Shown here piece by piece: positions 61,155-64,000 of a DNA stretch of 64,000 nt. This DNA is from Tanypteryx hageni (lineage: Eukaryota; Arthropoda; Insecta; Odonata; Petaluridae), in contig CM054115.1 of the NCBI GenBank assembly GCA_028673005.1, positions 3,100,001 through 3,164,000 of the forward strand, in the 5' to 3' direction. The notes below the pieces were generated by a model. The model made no database searches, was not told where the DNA came from, and saw only the letters and a program-made list of their open reading frames with translations. Both the position numbers and the translations under genes were made by a program. Numbering within the stretch: position 1 is the stretch's first letter; the number at the start of each line of letters is the position of its first letter.

Positions 61155-64000
61155 AATGGTAGTGGGGGAAGAGATAGAGCGATGAACGATAGTAGAGGAT
61201 GCGATAGAATGAGGAACGATCGAGGTGGAGGCGATAGACGGAGGAACGATATAGGTGGAAGCTATAGAGTGGAGAATAGTAGTGGGGGAAGCGATAGAGG
61301 GAGGAACGATAGTAGAGGATGCGATAGAGGGAGGAACGATTGAGGTGGAGGCGATAGACGGAGGAACGATAGAGGTGGAGTCTATAGAGTGGAGAATGTT
61401 TAGGGGGGGAAGCGATAGAGGGAGGAACGAAAGTAGAAGAGGCGATAGAGGGAGGAACGATCGAGGTGGAGGCGATAGACGGAGGAACGATAGAGGTGGA
61501 GGCTATAGAGTGGAGAATGGTAATGGGGGAAGCGATAGAATGAGGAACGATAGTAGAGGAGGCGATAGAGGGAGGAACGAACGAGGTGGAGGCGATAGAC
61601 GGAGGAACGATAGAGGTGGAGGCTATAGAGTGTATAATGGTAGTGGTGGAAGCGATAGAGGGAGGAACGATAGTAGAGGAGGCGATAGAGTGAGGAACGA
61701 TCGAGGTGGAGGCGAAAGACGGAGGAACGATAGAGGTGGATTCTATAGAGTAGAAAATGGTAGTGGGGGAAGAGATAGAGGGATGAACGATAGTAGAGGA
61801 GGCAATAGAGGGAGGAACGATCGATGTGGATGCGATAGACGGAGGAATAATAGAGGTGGAGGCTATAGAGTGGAGAACGGTAGTGGGGGAAGCGATAGAG
61901 GGAGGAACGATAATAGAGAATGCGATAGAGGGAGGAACGATCGAGGTGGAGGCGATAGACGGAGGAACGATAGAGGTGGAGGCTATAGAGTGGAGAATGG
62001 TAGTGGGGGATGCGATAGAGGAAGGAACGATAGTAGAGGATGCGATAGAGAGAGGAACGATCGAGGTGGAGGCGATATACGGAGGAACGATAGAGGTGGA
62101 GGCTATAGAGTGGAGAATGGAAGTGGGGGAAGCGATAGAGGAGGATCGATAGTAGAGGATGCGATAGAGGGAGGAACGATCGAGGTGGAGGCGACAGACG
62201 AAGGAACGATAGTGGTGGAGTCTATAGAGTGGAGAATGGTAGTGGGGGAAGCGATAGAGGGAGGAACGATCGAGGTGGAGGCAAAAGACGGAGGAACGAT
62301 AGAGGTGGAGGCTATAGAGTGGAGAATGGTAGTGGGGGAAGCGATAGAGGGGGGAACGATAGTAAAAGAGGCGATAGAGTGAGGAACGATCGAGGTGGAG
62401 GCGATAGACGGAGGAACGATAGAGGTGGAGGCTATAGAGTGGAGAATGTTTAGGGGGGGAAGCGATAGAGGGAGGAACGATAGTTGAGGATGCGATAGAA
62501 TGAGGAACGATCGAGGTGGAGGCGATAGACGGAGGAACGATAGAGGTGGAGGCTATAGAGTGGAGAATGGTAATGGGGGAAGCGATAGAATGAGGAACGA
62601 TAGTAGAGGAGGCGATAGAGGGAGGAACGAACGAGGTGGAGGCGATAGACGGAGGAACGATAGAGTTGGAGTCTATAGAGTGGAGAATGGTAGTGGGGGA
62701 AGCGATAGAGGGAGGAACGATAGTAGAGGAGGCGATAGAGTGAGGAACGATCGAGGTGGAGGCGAAAGACGGAGGAACGATAGAGGTGGAGGCTATAGAG
62801 TGGAGAATGTTTAGAAGGGGAAGCGATAGAGGGAGGAACGATAGTAGAGGATGCGATAGAATGAGGAACGATGGAGGTGGAGGCGATAGACGGAGGAACG
62901 ATAGAGGTGGAGGCTATAGAGTGGAGAATGGTAATGGGGGAAGCGATAGAATGAGGAACGATAGTAGAGGAGGCGATAGAGGGAGGAACGAACGAGGTGG
63001 AGGCGATAGACGGAGGAACGATAGAGGTGGAGGCTATAGAGTGGAGAATGGTAGTGGAGGAAGCGATAGAGGGAGGAACGATAGTAGAGGATGCGATAGA
63101 GGGAGGAACGATCGAGGTGGAGGCGATAGACAGAGGAACGATAGAGGTGGAGTCTATAGAGTGAAAAATGGTAGTGGGGGAAGAGATAGAGGGATGAACG
63201 ATAGTAGAGGAGGCGATTGAGGGAGGAACGATCGATGTGGATGCGATAGACGGAGGAATAATAGAGGTGGAGGCTATAGAGTGGAGAACGGTAGTGGGGG
63301 AAGCGATAGAGGGAGGAACGATAGTAGAGGATGCGCTAGAGTGAGGAACGATCTAGGTGGAGGCGATAGACGGAGGAACGATAGAGGTGGAGGCTATAGA
63401 GTGGAAAATGGTAGTGGGGGAAGCGATAGAGGGAGAAACGATTGTAGAGGATGCGATAGAGTGAGGAACGATCGAGGTGGAGGCGATAGACGGAGGAACG
63501 ATAGAGGTGGAGGCTATAGAGTGGAAAATGGTAGTGGGGGAAGAGATAGAGGGATGAACGATAGTAGAGGAGGCGATAGAGGGAGGAACGATCGAGGTGG
63601 AGGCGATAGACGGAGGAAAGATAGAGGTGGAGGCTATAGAGTGGAGAATGGTAGTGGGGGAAGCGATAGAGGGAGGAACGATAGTAGAGAATGCGATAGA
63701 GGGAGGAACGATCGAGGTGGAGGCGATAGACGGAGGAACAATGGAGGTGGAGGCTATAGATTGGAGAATGGTAGTGGGGGATGCGATAGAGGGAGGAACG
63801 ATAGTTGAGGATGCGATAGAGGGAGGAACGATCGAGGTGGAGGCGATAGACGGAGGAACGATAGAGGTGGAGGCGATAGACGGAGGAACGATAGAGGTGG
63901 AGGCTATAGAGTGGAGAATGGTAGTGGGGGAAGCGATAGAGGAGGAATGATAGTAGAGGATGCGATAGAGGGAGGAACGATAGAGGTGGAGGCTATAGAG
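61155..64000 (+). repeat. Block III, second copy (runs off the window)
   Basis: The order follows 19,311-21,795. A 361-bp insertion, three monomers plus one base, lies at about 62,650-63,010 and includes the unusual GTTTAGAAGGGG boundary near 62,810. The window ends within the +30/-30 module that in block III lies at 21,660-21,790. Confidence 0.84.

Larger units (their letters stand above)
1..64000 (+). repeat. 120-bp purine-rich satellite array filling the window
   Basis: Direct reading shows head-to-tail copies of a 120-bp monomer from the first base to the last, about 530 in all. Each monomer is four 30-bp subunits, three of which end in GAGGAACGAT. All monomers lie in the same orientation; I saw no inverted copy. 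Copies differ mainly by single substitutions, with occasional gain or loss of 30-bp subunits or whole 120-bp monomers and a few 1-bp indels. Counting a consensus monomer by hand gives 39 A, 56 G, 16 T and 9 C. No interval contains unrelated sequence, so there is no gene, RNA gene or mobile element to annotate. The size and regularity suggest eukaryotic satellite or giant minisatellite DNA. The repeat family and species are not recognised. Confidence 0.97.

Noticed and set aside
1..64000. Many plus-strand open frames encoding Arg/Gly/Asp/Asn-rich or Glu/Ile/Gly-rich repeat proteins
   Set aside because: The period is a multiple of three and the consensus lacks stops in two plus frames, so open frames arise automatically. 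They overlap each other in different frames, start and end at common repeat variants, and never include non-repeat sequence.
1..64000. CRISPR array, because a conserved sequence of about 10 bp (GAGGAACGAT) recurs at 30-bp spacing
   Set aside because: The intervening sequences are themselves repeated subunits rather than unique spacers, there are no cas genes, and spacing and identity fit a satellite.
1..64000. Bacterial or phage origin of the window, for example a giant repeat surface-protein gene
   Set aside because: A single frame cannot be followed through the array, because stops and frame changes occur every few hundred bases. No flanking genes are present, and 64 kb of such satellite is not typical of bacteria.
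1..64000. tRNA, rRNA or other structured RNA genes
   Set aside because: No tRNA or rRNA signature sequence is seen. The strong purine bias and lack of inverted repeats leave little scope for stem structures.

Overview
The whole 64 kb window is one uninterrupted array of satellite-type tandem repeat DNA. I find no unique-sequence segment, conventional gene, RNA gene, transposon or CRISPR array. The basic monomer is 120 bp and consists of four related 30-bp subunits, called A, B, C and D here. About 530 monomers are present, all in the same orientation. By my hand count of one consensus monomer the composition is 39 A, 56 G, 16 T and 9 C: about 54% G+C, about 79% purine on the given strand, with 8 of the 9 cytosines in CpG. 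An array of this size and order is typical of eukaryotic heterochromatin or a very large minisatellite assembled from long reads. I cannot name the species. The retained CpGs weakly suggest DNA that is not heavily methylated in the germ line.

Above the monomer there is a second level of order, visible because individual monomers carry private substitutions and indels that recur in the same sequence at distant places. Positions 1-9,640 recur almost unchanged at 22,494-32,133 (offset 22,493). Positions 24,341-28,616 recur at 32,595-36,870 (offset 8,254). A 13-kb block, 34,705-47,689, is directly followed by a second copy, 47,690-61,154; the first copy lacks 480 bp (360 + 120 bp, exactly four monomers). 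Positions 15,441-19,310 recur near 44,059-47,689 and 57,524-61,154. The last part, 61,155-64,000, follows the order of 19,311-21,800. Most of the right two thirds can therefore be read as a mosaic of blocks already present in the first 22.5 kb, which suggests repeated unequal exchange or template switching.

Most block junctions and indels keep the 30-bp or 120-bp register. Two classes of scar break it: a truncated monomer near 17,412, 45,911 and 59,376, and an abrupt junction near 44,058 and 57,523. Smaller recurring features are a +30/-30 bp module (an extra C-like subunit followed by loss of one C), -1 and +1 bp variants, an A/D-boundary variant containing TTTAGGG, and a doubled B subunit.

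Many long open frames exist, up to 474 codons, but they are a by-product of the repeat. The periods 30 and 120 are multiples of three, and four of the six frames of the consensus monomer have no stop codon. Frames are ended or switched by the same recurrent mutations, and no start, domain or non-repetitive protein segment is seen, so I call no protein-coding gene. Exact block boundaries are uncertain by roughly 10-40 bp because flanking monomers are so similar.
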